Shown: piece by piece, positions 8,206 through 15,677 of the stretch
How positions within the stretch are numbered: the first letter of the stretch is position 1
Layout of the letters: every line of letters starts with the position of its first letter
Assembly: GCA_016708765.1 (NCBI GenBank)
Contig: JADJFD010000006.1
Span: 124,001 to 188,000, forward strand
Length of the DNA stretch: 64,000 nt
Direction of reading: 5' to 3'
Source: Chitinophagaceae bacterium
Lineage (GTDB): Bacteria; Bacteroidota; Bacteroidia; Chitinophagales; Chitinophagaceae
Notes under the pieces: generated by a model
Database searches by the model: none
Told to the model about the DNA's origin: nothing
The model's input: the letters and a program-made list of their open reading frames with translations, nothing else
Translations under genes and position numbers: made by a program

Positions 8206-8703
8206 TTAATTATTGCCATCTTTCGTAGATATAATTAAATATGATTTTGAAAAGGCTTTCGATTCCGTTAAGATTGAATAGAAAATTATTATTTTAATAT
8301 TTCCGTTAATAAAATTGTATCCCTTAGCACCTCCTCCATTAGCATATTTTTCATTTATATGATTTATTTTGTACTCTTTGCTTAATGAGGATTTCAGCTT
8401 CATCATCCATTCTTGAATTGTTTTTTTTGAACTTTTCAAATTTGCGGAATCTATTGTGCAAATAAAACTCCAAGATTTTGAGTCGTGATTCTTTTCAATC
8501 TCCGAATTGATGGTTCCCTCTAAAAAAACATGTGAATGAAAAACAGAATCTCCATTATCACTAACGTTCTTAAAATTGCCTTTTAAAGATTTGAACTCAT
8601 TGTTAACTTCTGAGATGACTTTCTTAAATTGATCATTTAAAATAACATCTTGTGACCAACATTTATTTGTCAAAAATATAAGAGTAAAAAACAGAAATTT
8701 CAT
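8206..8703 (-). CDS. Hypothetical secreted protein
   Basis: 165 residues starting with a signal peptide (MKFLFFTLIFLTNKCWSQ, cleavage probably after CWS). The mature part is a mixed alpha/beta sequence with no motif that I recognise. Features visible are a Ser/Lys-rich central stretch and a terminal STKDGNN. It lies upstream of the methyltransferase on the same strand with a 25-base gap, so the two may share a transcript. Confidence 0.5.
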   Translation of the reverse strand: MKFLFFTLIFLTNKCWSQDVILNDQFKKVISEVNNEFKSLKGNFKNVSDNGDSVFHSHVFLEGTINSEIEKNHDSKSWSFICTIDSANLKSSKKTIQEWMMKLKSSLSKEYKINHINEKYANGGGAKGYNFINGNIKIIIFYSILTESKAFSKSYLIISTKDGNN

Positions 8704-8778
8704 AAAATAAAAATAGTAATTGGAATTGAAGTCTTTAAAAGAGAATTGTTAAATTACACTTTTTGAAAGTCTGTATTA

Positions 8779-9678
8779 CTATTTAAACCTCTCACTCACT
8801 ACCAACTCCTTACTTCCTGCTGTGTAAGTATAAAATCCTTCGCTGCTTTTTACACCAAGTTTGCCGGCTGTTACCATATTTACCAAAAGCGGACAAGGTG
8901 CATATTTAGGATTGCCAAAGCCATCATGCAATACATGCAGAATAGAAAGACAAACATCAAGACCGATAAAGTCGGCGAGTTGCAATGGCCCCATTGGGTG
9001 TGCCATGCCCAATTTCATAACAGTATCTATTTCTTCCACACCGGCCACACCTTCGTACAAACTGTAAATTGCTTCGTTGATCATTGGCATCAGGATGCGG
9101 TTGGCAATAAAACCGGGGTAATCATTTACAGCACATGGCACTTTGCCGAGTTGTTTGCTTAATTCAATAATTGTTTTGGTTACTTCTTTTGTTGTTGCAT
9201 AGCCATTGATAATCTCCACCAATTTCATAACCGGTACTGGATTCATAAAGTGCATGCCAATAACTTTTCCTGCTCTGCTGGTAGCGGCTGCAATTTTTGT
9301 AATAGAAATGGAAGATGTGTTGGTAGCCAGTATGCATTCCTTTGGCGCATACATATCGAGCTGCTCAAATATTTTCAACTTCAAATCTATATTTTCAGTT
9401 GCTGCTTCAACTATTAATTCAGCTTCTTTTACTCCTTCAATGATATTTGATTCAGTGCTAATATTTGCAAGTGCTGCTGCCTTCTGCTCTTCTGTTACTA
9501 AGCCTTTGGCTACTTGTCGGTCAAAGTTTTTGCCAATGTTGGCAACTGCTTTATCTAGTTGCGCCAGCGATACATCTACAATTGTAACCTTGAAACCTGC
9601 TTGTGCAAATACATGTGCAATGCCATTGCCCATTGTGCCGGCACCGATTACGGATACAAAACCCCCATTTAGATTCAT
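8779..9678 (-). CDS. hbd: 3-hydroxybutyryl-CoA dehydrogenase
   Basis: 299 residues from the ATG at 9678 (MNLNGGFVSVIGAG). The NAD site GAGTMGNGIAHVFAQAG opens the Rossmann domain. ATNTSSISIT, GMHFMNPVPVMKLVEII (containing the catalytic His) and NDYPGFIANRILMPMINEA are the standard 3HCDH signatures. It oxidises (S)-3-hydroxybutyryl-CoA to acetoacetyl-CoA in the cytoplasm. A longer frame to 9720 exists but its extra residues come from a CCCCTAAAGGGG palindrome, so I reject that start. Together with the glutaryl-CoA dehydrogenase at 25.7 kb it could finish glutarate-type catabolism fed by the kynurenine cluster. Confidence 0.9.
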   Translation of the reverse strand: MNLNGGFVSVIGAGTMGNGIAHVFAQAGFKVTIVDVSLAQLDKAVANIGKNFDRQVAKGLVTEEQKAAALANISTESNIIEGVKEAELIVEAATENIDLKLKIFEQLDMYAPKECILATNTSSISITKIAAATSRAGKVIGMHFMNPVPVMKLVEIINGYATTKEVTKTIIELSKQLGKVPCAVNDYPGFIANRILMPMINEAIYSLYEGVAGVEEIDTVMKLGMAHPMGPLQLADFIGLDVCLSILHVLHDGFGNPKYAPCPLLVNMVTAGKLGVKSSEGFYTYTAGSKELVVSERFK

Positions 9679-9697
9679 AAAGTGTAATTTTTCTTTT

Positions 9698-9712
9698 TCC
9701 CCTAAAGGGGAG
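9698..9712. repeat. Short CCCCTAAAGGGG palindrome
   Basis: TCCCCTAAAGGGGAG, the core of the palindrome family also seen at 9923, 11788 and 12582. It sits just upstream of the hbd start. Confidence 0.6.
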
Positions 9713-9779
9713 TTGTGCAAATTTCACTTTTGGTAAAAGTGAATGATTCATTTACAAATGTAAGAAGTTAATAATTCAG

Positions 9780-9872
9780 GAGCTGAATAGCGATATACAG
9801 TACAAGTGTGCCCTTCGTTCCTCACGGTAAACTGTGCAAGGGACGAGGATAGTAGTACAGGTGATGACTAAA
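9780..9872 (+). repeat. Dispersed intergenic repeat, copy A
   Basis: Starts AGCTGAATAG, holds GCAAGGGACGAGGATAGTAG and ends GTGATGACTAAATAA. It shares the GCTGARTAG opening and GGGACGA block with copies at 15512-15631 (reverse) and 48945-49021. No open frame. The rest of the 9721-9952 gap holds nothing else that I can identify except the palindrome at 9923. Confidence 0.45.
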
Positions 9873-9922
9873 TAATAATTCTCAATTGCTTTCATATCAA
9901 TTCGAAAGAAAAAGGAAATGAT

Positions 9923-9952
9923 AAGTCTAAGTTCCCCTTTAGGGGACAGGGG
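9923..9952 (+). repeat. Palindromic repeat, TCCCCTTTAGGGGA family
   Basis: AAGTCTAAGTTCCCCTTTAG followed by GGGACAGGGG. The copy at 11788-11817 is the same sequence in reverse orientation, so the two bracket the stretch containing mrp. Confidence 0.65.
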
Positions 9953-10591
9953 TTACTTATTCTTAAAATCCCCTCGCTTCCATGCTTGAATAAATTCGCC
10001 CCAAGCTGCAGGATTGAAAATATTCATTGGAGGAGTTTGCCCTTGGTAAACGGCTTTGTTGGCAACTTTGTTCATTTGTATGCGGGTAGCTTCGCCACCA
10101 TCGCCAGGGATTGTTTTTAACCATATGCGACGCTTGGCAGCACTGGTATTTTGCCGGGCAACTTCTATATCATCGTCAGGAACTTTAGTGTTTACAAAAT
10201 CTCTTGCGAACTGTTCCGCTGTAGGCCGTGGTTTAATGATGGTAGCAGGAAGATAAACCGTGTCAATCACCATCAATTGCACCATGCTATATTGATTGCC
10301 TTCAATATTTCGGGGAATGGTTACCATTTTTGATTTATAGGTAACATGTGAGAACTCTACCTGATCGCCTTTTAAAACAACGATTGAAAATACTCCAGAG
10401 TTGTTGGTAATGGTTCCGCGGTTCTGGCCTTTTACAATTACACTCACGGCAGGAATGCCTACAAGGCTGTCAGCCGTCATTACTACACCATATAACTGCA
10501 CCACAGAATCTCTGGAAGTTTCGAATTGGGCTCTGGCTGCTTGTGTAAGGATTAAAAAGAGTAATCCTGTAAAGAGTAAATGTTTTTTCAC
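9953..10591 (-). CDS. Secreted protein with carboxypeptidase-regulatory-like (TonB-plug-associated) domain
   Basis: About 212 residues from a GTG start at 10591 (VKKHLLFTGLLFLILTQAARAQ), which places a clean signal peptide at the N-terminus; the ATG 30 codons upstream would bury it. Residues about 30-115 (VVQLYGVVMTADSLVGIPAVSVI, then GTITNNSGVFSIVVLKGD) form the CarboxypepD_reg-like beta-sandwich used throughout Bacteroidota in front of TonB-dependent receptors, here without a receptor. The C-terminal half is basic and ends KRGDFKNK. Probably periplasmic or outer-membrane associated; the role is unknown. Confidence 0.75.
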   Translation of the reverse strand: MKKHLLFTGLLFLILTQAARAQFETSRDSVVQLYGVVMTADSLVGIPAVSVIVKGQNRGTITNNSGVFSIVVLKGDQVEFSHVTYKSKMVTIPRNIEGNQYSMVQLMVIDTVYLPATIIKPRPTAEQFARDFVNTKVPDDDIEVARQNTSAAKRRIWLKTIPGDGGEATRIQMNKVANKAVYQGQTPPMNIFNPAAWGEFIQAWKRGDFKNK

Positions 10592-10650
10592 TGGGTCAAA
10601 AATAAAGACAAGTTGCTGATTTCGTAAAAGTATTTGCCCCTTACAATGGT

Positions 10651-10658
10651 TAACTTTG
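10651..10658 (+). promoter_or_regulatory. Candidate -7 promoter element for mrp
   Basis: TAACTTTG fits TAnnTTTG and lies 34 bases before the mrp ATG. The nearest TTTG upstream (10633-10636) is closer than the usual spacing, so the -33 part is doubtful. Confidence 0.4.
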
Positions 10659-10692
10659 CACTTTAAATTGACTTTTAACAAATACTTGGAAT

Positions 10693-11787
10693 ATGACGAA
10701 GGAAAAAGTAATGGAAGCGTTGAGTAATGTGCAGGAACCAGACTTGGGAAAAGACCTTGTGACGCTGAATATGATTCAGGATCTGGAGATTGATGGTAAT
10801 AATGTTTCGTTTACAATTGTATTGACGACGCCAGCTTGCCCGATGAAAGAGATGATGCAGAATGCTTGCATTAATGCAATAAAATTACTGGTGAATAAAG
10901 ACGCAGTAGTAAAAGTGAACTTTACATCAAACACAACAACGAAAAGAACTGACCCGGGAACAGTTTTGCCAAAAGTAAAAAATATAATTGCGGTAGTAAG
11001 TGGAAAAGGCGGTGTTGGTAAATCAACAGTAGCGGCGAATCTTGCTCTTGCATTAGCACAAGGCGGCGCAAAAGTTGGTTTGATGGATGCTGATATTTAT
11101 GGGCCAAGTGTGCCGATCATGTTTGGCGTAAGAGGTGAGAGGCCGATGATGATAGAAGTTGGAGAAGAGAAAGCAAAGATTGCACCGCTGGAACGGTATG
11201 GTTTGAAATTGATCAGTATTGGTTTGTTAGTTGATGAAAAAAATGCAGTGGTGTGGAGAGGACCAATGGCGAGCAGTGCCATCAGACAATTTGTAACAGA
11301 TGTATTTTGGGATGAACTGGATTACCTTGTTGTGGATATGCCACCGGGAACTGGTGATATACATTTAACATTGATGCAAACTGTTCCGGTAACTGGTGCA
11401 GTAATTGTAACAACACCGCAGGATGTAGCATTAGCAGATGCCAAAAAAGGAATTGCGATGTTTGGTCAGGCGCAGATGAATGTTCCAATTATTGGTCTGG
11501 TAGAAAACATGAGTTATTTTACTCCTGCTGAGTTACCCGATAATAAGTATTACATATTTGGAAAAGATGGCGGCAAGCATCTGGCCGATGAATATGATAT
11601 TCCTTTTCTTGGACAAATTCCATTGGTACAAAGCATCCGTGAAGGCGGCGATCAGGGAATACCTGTAATGATGAGCGATGATGTGGTTACTAAAAAAGCA
11701 TTTGAAGGATTTGCAGCACATGTAGTGAGAAGTATTTCGATGCGGAATGCAAATATTAGTGCGGAGAAGATTGCTGAGACGGTGTAA
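10693..11787 (+). CDS. mrp: Mrp/ApbC-type iron-sulfur carrier ATPase
   Basis: 364 residues. An N-terminal MIP18/DUF59 domain (about 1-90, VQEPDLGKDLVTL) is followed by a ParA-like P-loop ATPase with the deviant Walker A SGKGGVGKSTVAANLA (about residue 101), DADIYGPSVPIMFG, and DMPPGTGDIHLT. The CxxC usually used for cluster binding near the C-terminus is not evident: the corresponding stretch reads NMSYFTPAELPDNKYYIFG, where many homologs have cysteines. The family carries Fe-S clusters to apoproteins in the cytoplasm. Flanked on both sides by copies of the same palindrome in opposite orientation. Confidence 0.9.
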   Translation: MTKEKVMEALSNVQEPDLGKDLVTLNMIQDLEIDGNNVSFTIVLTTPACPMKEMMQNACINAIKLLVNKDAVVKVNFTSNTTTKRTDPGTVLPKVKNIIAVVSGKGGVGKSTVAANLALALAQGGAKVGLMDADIYGPSVPIMFGVRGERPMMIEVGEEKAKIAPLERYGLKLISIGLLVDEKNAVVWRGPMASSAIRQFVTDVFWDELDYLVVDMPPGTGDIHLTLMQTVPVTGAVIVTTPQDVALADAKKGIAMFGQAQMNVPIIGLVENMSYFTPAELPDNKYYIFGKDGGKHLADEYDIPFLGQIPLVQSIREGGDQGIPVMMSDDVVTKKAFEGFAAHVVRSISMRNANISAEKIAETV

Positions 11788-11817
11788 CCCCATGTTCCCC
11801 TAAAGGGGAGACTTAGA
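11788..11817 (-). repeat. Palindromic repeat, reverse copy of the 9923 element
   Basis: CCCCATGTTCCCCTAAAGGG and GAGACTTAGA immediately after the mrp stop. Read on the minus strand it reproduces the 9923 copy. It may also act as a transcript-end hairpin but has no T-run. Confidence 0.65.
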
Positions 11818-11879
11818 TCTGTTTTTTCTTTTCAATACCAGAATTCCTGAAGGAATGAATTTTAACATTAACCAATTTT

Positions 11880-12515
11880 ATGTATAAGCTCCCTTATTAT
11901 CATGAAGAGGATGAAGTGATCGTAAAACAATTCGTCCGTGACCATCCATTTGCTTTTTTAAGTGGCGTTAATGCAAACAATGAACCTGTTGCTACGCAAA
12001 TACCAATGTTTATTGATGAGAAGGACGGGAAATTTTTTCTTTCCGGTCATATCATGAGAAATACAGACCATCACAAAGCATTTGAACAAAATCAAAATGT
12101 ACTGACTGTTTTTACTGGCCCGCATACGTATGTTAGTGGATCATGGTATGATAATCCTTATCAGCCAAGTACCTGGAATTTTATGAGTGTTCATGCAAAA
12201 GGGATTATCCGCTTTGGTAATGATGAGGAACTAATTGCTATTCTGAAACGGCTTACGCTACACTATGAAAATAATAACAGTAGTTCACCAACGATATATG
12301 ATAATCTGCCGGTTGAAAACACAGCCAGGCTTATGAAGGCAATTGTTGCTTTTGAAATAGAAGTAACGTCTTTGGAGCATGTATTTAAATTAAGTCAGGA
12401 TAGGGATGAAAAAAGCTACGATAACATTGTAGATAAATTAAAAGATCAAGGTGGTGATGCTGAGGAAATAGCAGTAATAATGGAAAACAGAAAATCTAAA
12501 GTTTTTAAATCATGA
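11880..12515 (+). CDS. PaiB-like FMN-binding protein
   Basis: 211 residues of the PaiB/FMN-binding split-barrel family. Diagnostic segments are YKLPYYHEEDEVIVKQFV at the start, HPFAFLSGVNANNEPVATQIP, LSGHIMRNTDHHKAFEQN, and FTGPHTYVSGSWYDNP followed by QPSTWNFMSVHAKG. B. subtilis PaiB is described as a negative regulator of sporulation and protease genes, but most relatives are better seen as flavin-binding proteins of unknown substrate. Its TGA overlaps the ATG of the GDPD gene (ATGA), so the two are translationally coupled. Confidence 0.88.
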   Translation: MYKLPYYHEEDEVIVKQFVRDHPFAFLSGVNANNEPVATQIPMFIDEKDGKFFLSGHIMRNTDHHKAFEQNQNVLTVFTGPHTYVSGSWYDNPYQPSTWNFMSVHAKGIIRFGNDEELIAILKRLTLHYENNNSSSPTIYDNLPVENTARLMKAIVAFEIEVTSLEHVFKLSQDRDEKSYDNIVDKLKDQGGDAEEIAVIMENRKSKVFKS

Positions 12516-13423
12516 GTAAATATGTTTTTTTTGTTATACTAATAATAGGAATGGGTTGTAAAAATACCAAAACTGTAACCGGCTCCCCTTTAGGGGATGG
12601 GGGCATGAGCTTTGATAAACAAGGCCACCGTGGCTGCCGCGGATTAATGCCCGAGAACACCGTGCCTGCAATGATATATGCATTGGGGATGGGTGTAACC
12701 ACATTGGAAATGGATGTGGTGATAACGAAAGACAAGAAAGTTATTTTATCGCATGAGCAATGGTTTGGTCAGGAAATTACAACACTACCCGATGGTAGTT
12801 ACATGGGCCCGAGGCAAGAGAGGACTTATAATATAAACTGGATGACCTATGAGCAAACGAAAGCTTTTGATGTTGGGATGAAGCCGCATCCAAGATTTCC
12901 ACAGCAACAAAAAATGAAAGTGACAAAACCTTTGCTAAGTGAGGTAATCGACAGTGTGAATAAGGACATGATGACAAGAAGAAGGCCATTCCCCTTTTAT
13001 AATATTGAAACAAAAACGAATCCTGAATTTGATGGTGTTTTCCATCCAAAGCCCGAAGAATTCGTAGAGTTATTAATGGCGGTTATAAAAGAAAAAGGAA
13101 TCGAAGAGCAGGTTATTATTCAATCATTTGATTTCAGAACATTAATATACCTGCATCAAAAATATCCTGCTATCAAAACAGCGATGCTGATTGAAGATTT
13201 TGATAAAAGAACCTTAGAAGGACAGTTAAAAGACTTGGGCTTTACTCCAACAATTTATAGCCCTGCCTATAAACTTGTGGATGATAAACTGATACAAAAA
13301 TGTCATGCAAAAAATATGAAAATAATTCCTTGGACGGTGAATGATAAACCTACTATTGAAAAATTAAAGAAAATGGGAGTCGATGGAATTATTACAGACT
13401 ATCCCAATCTCTTTAACGAATAA
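12512..13423 (+). CDS. Glycerophosphodiester phosphodiesterase lipoprotein
   Basis: 303 residues. An N-terminal lipoprotein signal (FFVILIIGMGCKN; Cys about residue 16) is followed by the GDPD domain: HRGCRGLMPENT (catalytic His and Glu), LEMDVVITKDKKVILSH, YNIETKT, IIQSFDF and the final IPWTVNDKP and GVDGIITDYP. It hydrolyses glycerophosphodiesters to glycerol-3-phosphate and an alcohol, here at the cell envelope. The linker after the lipid Cys includes GSPLGDGGMS, which is encoded by a member of the CCCCTTTAGGGG palindrome family (12582-12603), a second case of this repeat inside a coding region. Confidence 0.9.
   Translation: MSKYVFFVILIIGMGCKNTKTVTGSPLGDGGMSFDKQGHRGCRGLMPENTVPAMIYALGMGVTTLEMDVVITKDKKVILSHEQWFGQEITTLPDGSYMGPRQERTYNINWMTYEQTKAFDVGMKPHPRFPQQQKMKVTKPLLSEVIDSVNKDMMTRRRPFPFYNIETKTNPEFDGVFHPKPEEFVELLMAVIKEKGIEEQVIIQSFDFRTLIYLHQKYPAIKTAMLIEDFDKRTLEGQLKDLGFTPTIYSPAYKLVDDKLIQKCHAKNMKIIPWTVNDKPTIEKLKKMGVDGIITDYPNLFNE
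12582..12603 (+). repeat. Palindromic repeat inside the GDPD gene
   Basis: GCTCCCCTTTAGGGGATGGG in frame, coding GSPLGDGG between the lipoprotein signal and the catalytic domain, a position where extra residues should be tolerated. Confidence 0.65.
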
Positions 13424-13426
13424 TAA

Positions 13427-14440
13427 TTAATAGAATTCAGGTAGATTTTTTTTCTTTAACCCTAACCATTCCACTGCATTTTTATAAAGCAGCTTGCTTG
13501 TTACTTTTTTTCCGAGGTCCATTTTTTGAATAAGCTTGCCGGGTTTATGCTCTCCCAATGGAAAAGGGTAATCACTTCCAAGGCAAATAAAATCTTCTCC
13601 CATCAGGTCAATCAAAAATTCCATTGCTTTTCTATCATGCACCAAACTATCCACCCAAAATTTTCCTAAATAGTTTCTTGGATTAATTGGATTGTCAACA
13701 GCTACCAGATCAGGTCGTACTTTATAGCCATGTTCTATTCTTCCAATTGTAATAGGAAATGAACCACCGCCATGAGCAAAAGCAACTTTAAGGTTTGGAA
13801 ATTTTTCAAATACTCCACCAAATATCATGGAGCAAATAGCTCTCGATGTTTCCGCAGGCATGCCGACTAACCATGCCAACCAATATTTTTCCATTTGTGT
13901 TTCACCCATCATTTCCCATGGATGAATAAATAAAGAGCAGTTTAATTTTTCAGCAGCTTCATAAAAAGGAAAGAAGGATTCATCAGAAAGATTTTTGCCG
14001 TTGATGTTGGAGCCTATTTCCAATCCCGGCATTCTTAATTCTGTCATGCATCTTTCCATTTCTTTTATAGCAAGGTCAATATCCTGTAATGGCACAGTTC
14101 CTAATCCTATAAAATGATCCTTTTCTTTTGAAACAGTTTCTGCAATATGATCGTTCAAAAATCTTGATGTTTCTAAACCATCTGTCGGCTTCGCCCAATA
14201 ATTAAACAAGACTGGAATGGTAGAAAGTACCTGCATGTTCACCTCATTATTTTCCATGTCTTTCAATCTCGATTCAGGCTTGTAACAATTCTCTTCTACA
14301 ACTCGAAAAAGTTTATCACCTTTTATCATGCAAGCTTCGCAGTTGCGATGTTCCAGATGTATAAATTCGCCATAGCCAAACTTCTCCGTCCAGTTCGGCA
14401 TCTTCTCCGGCATAATGTGAGTATGTATGTCAATCTTCAT
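13427..14440 (-). CDS. nbaD: 2-amino-3-carboxymuconate-6-semialdehyde decarboxylase (ACMSD)
   Basis: 337 residues, same length and near-collinear with animal and pseudomonad ACMSD. Zinc and catalytic residues: DIHTHIMPEKMPNW at the start, LFIHPWEMMG (His), KVAFAHGGGSFP (His), and LGSDYPFPLGEHKPGKL (Asp). ALSTxPVxFxYWAKP-type sequence appears as LSTIPVLFNYWAKP. It decarboxylates the unstable ring-opening product of 3-hydroxyanthranilate to 2-aminomuconate semialdehyde, diverting flux from quinolinate and NAD. It heads the minus-strand arm of the kynurenine cluster, 10 bases after a small outer-membrane-like gene. Confidence 0.95.
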   Translation of the reverse strand: MKIDIHTHIMPEKMPNWTEKFGYGEFIHLEHRNCEACMIKGDKLFRVVEENCYKPESRLKDMENNEVNMQVLSTIPVLFNYWAKPTDGLETSRFLNDHIAETVSKEKDHFIGLGTVPLQDIDLAIKEMERCMTELRMPGLEIGSNINGKNLSDESFFPFYEAAEKLNCSLFIHPWEMMGETQMEKYWLAWLVGMPAETSRAICSMIFGGVFEKFPNLKVAFAHGGGSFPITIGRIEHGYKVRPDLVAVDNPINPRNYLGKFWVDSLVHDRKAMEFLIDLMGEDFICLGSDYPFPLGEHKPGKLIQKMDLGKKVTSKLLYKNAVEWLGLKKKNLPEFY

Positions 14441-14450
14441 TAATAACTAA

Positions 14451-14933
14451 TTAAAATAATTTACCAAACGAGCCTCCAAAGAATGGCGCAAATCCATTTT
14501 GATTTACAACGGGAGTTAAACTAAGCCGCCACATAAGCGATTTTTTTGTATGCTTTCTATATCCAATGGAAGGGATATAATTGCCAAAGTTTGTTCTTTT
14601 TTTTGTCAGATCAGGTTCCAGGTATAGCGAAACATTTGCTTTTGTACAGGTAGCACCAAATCCAAGTTCCATATAAGATTTATCGGGTTGCAACTCGAAT
14701 AAATAATTTATACCAACCGGAATCGTCAACTGAAATGGATTTGTAGAAAAAAAACCAATTCCAGCTCTTATGCCAAATCCGGGTTTTTTTGTTAGCTGGT
14801 AATCATAATTCACTGATGTAAATAATCCATTGCCTCCCAATTCAAAGTACACACTTTGTCTCTTGCTGATGGATTGACCGAATAAAAATGATGAACAACA
14901 AAAAATTAAAAAACTTAAAAATAAAAAACGCAT
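14451..14933 (-). CDS. Hypothetical small outer-membrane beta-barrel-like protein
   Basis: 160 residues. Signal peptide MRFLFLSFLIFCCSSFLFGQ, then alternating hydrophobic/polar strands with aromatic turns (SVYFELGGNGLFTSVNYDY, GFGIRAGIGFF) and a final GGSFGKLF with a C-terminal aromatic residue, as in small barrels. No family named. It lies between the ACMSD and 3-hydroxyanthranilate dioxygenase genes on the same strand with gaps of 10 and 38 bases, so it is probably co-transcribed; an uptake role for an aromatic substrate is only a guess from position. Confidence 0.6.
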   Translation of the reverse strand: MRFLFLSFLIFCCSSFLFGQSISKRQSVYFELGGNGLFTSVNYDYQLTKKPGFGIRAGIGFFSTNPFQLTIPVGINYLFELQPDKSYMELGFGATCTKANVSLYLEPDLTKKRTNFGNYIPSIGYRKHTKKSLMWRLSLTPVVNQNGFAPFFGGSFGKLF

Positions 14934-14971
14934 ATTCGAAAATAAATTGAGATGGTGTATAATAACAATTG

Positions 14972-15502
14972 CTATTTTTTAACAGGTGCTTGCATCACGG
15001 TGCCACATTTTTTACAGGTTCTTAAATCTTCATTCCCCCAAAAATTATCCATTACTGGTGGCAATTGCTTCACAATATCTTTTACAAACAAACTGTCCTC
15101 ATGTAATTTATTACCACAATTTTCGCAGAACCATAGAAAAGCATCTTTCTCATCTTCTTCATCCTCCCTTACTTTTTCAATCACCAGGCCAACGGTATTT
15201 TCACCTCGCTGTGGTGAATGTGGCGTTTTCGGCGGCAGTAAAAATAGTTCGCCTTTATTGATAGGAATATCTTTCGGAACACCATCATCAATTATTTTCA
15301 ACACAATATTTCCTTCCACCTGGTAATATAATTCCTCACTTTCGTTGTAGTGATAATCTTTGCGGGCATTCGGTCCGCCAACCGCCATCACAATAAAGTT
15401 CTGTGCATCTACATAAATACATTTATTGCCAACCGGAGGTTTTAAAAGGTCTCTATTGTCAGCGATCCATTTTTTCAAATTAAAAGGAGCAAGTACAGGC
15501 AT
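14972..15502 (-). CDS. nbaC: 3-hydroxyanthranilate 3,4-dioxygenase
   Basis: 176 residues, the bacterial length. The cupin core carries the iron ligands in ARKDYHYNESEELYYQ (His and Glu) and PPKTPHSPQR (His), with Arg/Glu substrate residues nearby. The C-terminus has the rubredoxin-like second metal site of bacterial enzymes, FCENCGN and CKKCGTV. It opens the ring of 3-hydroxyanthranilate with O2 to give the substrate of ACMSD. First gene of the minus-strand arm; its upstream region holds a dispersed repeat (15512-15631). Confidence 0.95.
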   Translation of the reverse strand: MPVLAPFNLKKWIADNRDLLKPPVGNKCIYVDAQNFIVMAVGGPNARKDYHYNESEELYYQVEGNIVLKIIDDGVPKDIPINKGELFLLPPKTPHSPQRGENTVGLVIEKVREDEEDEKDAFLWFCENCGNKLHEDSLFVKDIVKQLPPVMDNFWGNEDLRTCKKCGTVMQAPVKK

Positions 15503-15511
15503 AGTATAGAT

Positions 15512-15631
15512 TTTTTGTTACCCAGCTTCAGTATTTCATGGCATCGTCCCTTGCAATCTTTGATTTGTTCATTCTTCCAGTGAAAGAATTAATATAGAAT
15601 CACTCTTCATCAGCATGAATTCTACTCAGCT
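15512..15631 (-). repeat. Dispersed intergenic repeat, copy C
   Basis: Read on the minus strand it starts AGCTGAGTAGAATT, has GCAAGGGACGATG and ends GCTGGGTAACAAAA, matching copy B at 48945-49021 at both ends and copy A at 9780. It fills the divergent gap between the dioxygenase and SDR genes and would form the leader of the dioxygenase transcript. Confidence 0.5.
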
Positions 15632-15664
15632 TTTTTAATTGCGAAAAATTACAACAATTTTCTT

Positions 15665-15672
15665 TAGGTTTG
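15665..15672 (+). promoter_or_regulatory. Candidate -7 promoter element for the SDR-led arm
   Basis: TAGGTTTG fits TAnnTTTG and ends 5 bases before the SDR ATG, implying an almost leaderless transcript. Confidence 0.4.
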
Positions 15673-15677
15673 AAGGT

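Noticed and set aside
9678..9720. Longer N-terminus for the 3-hydroxybutyryl-CoA dehydrogenase
   Set aside because: The extra 14 residues are translated from a CCCCTAAAGGGG palindrome and precede a normal Rossmann start.
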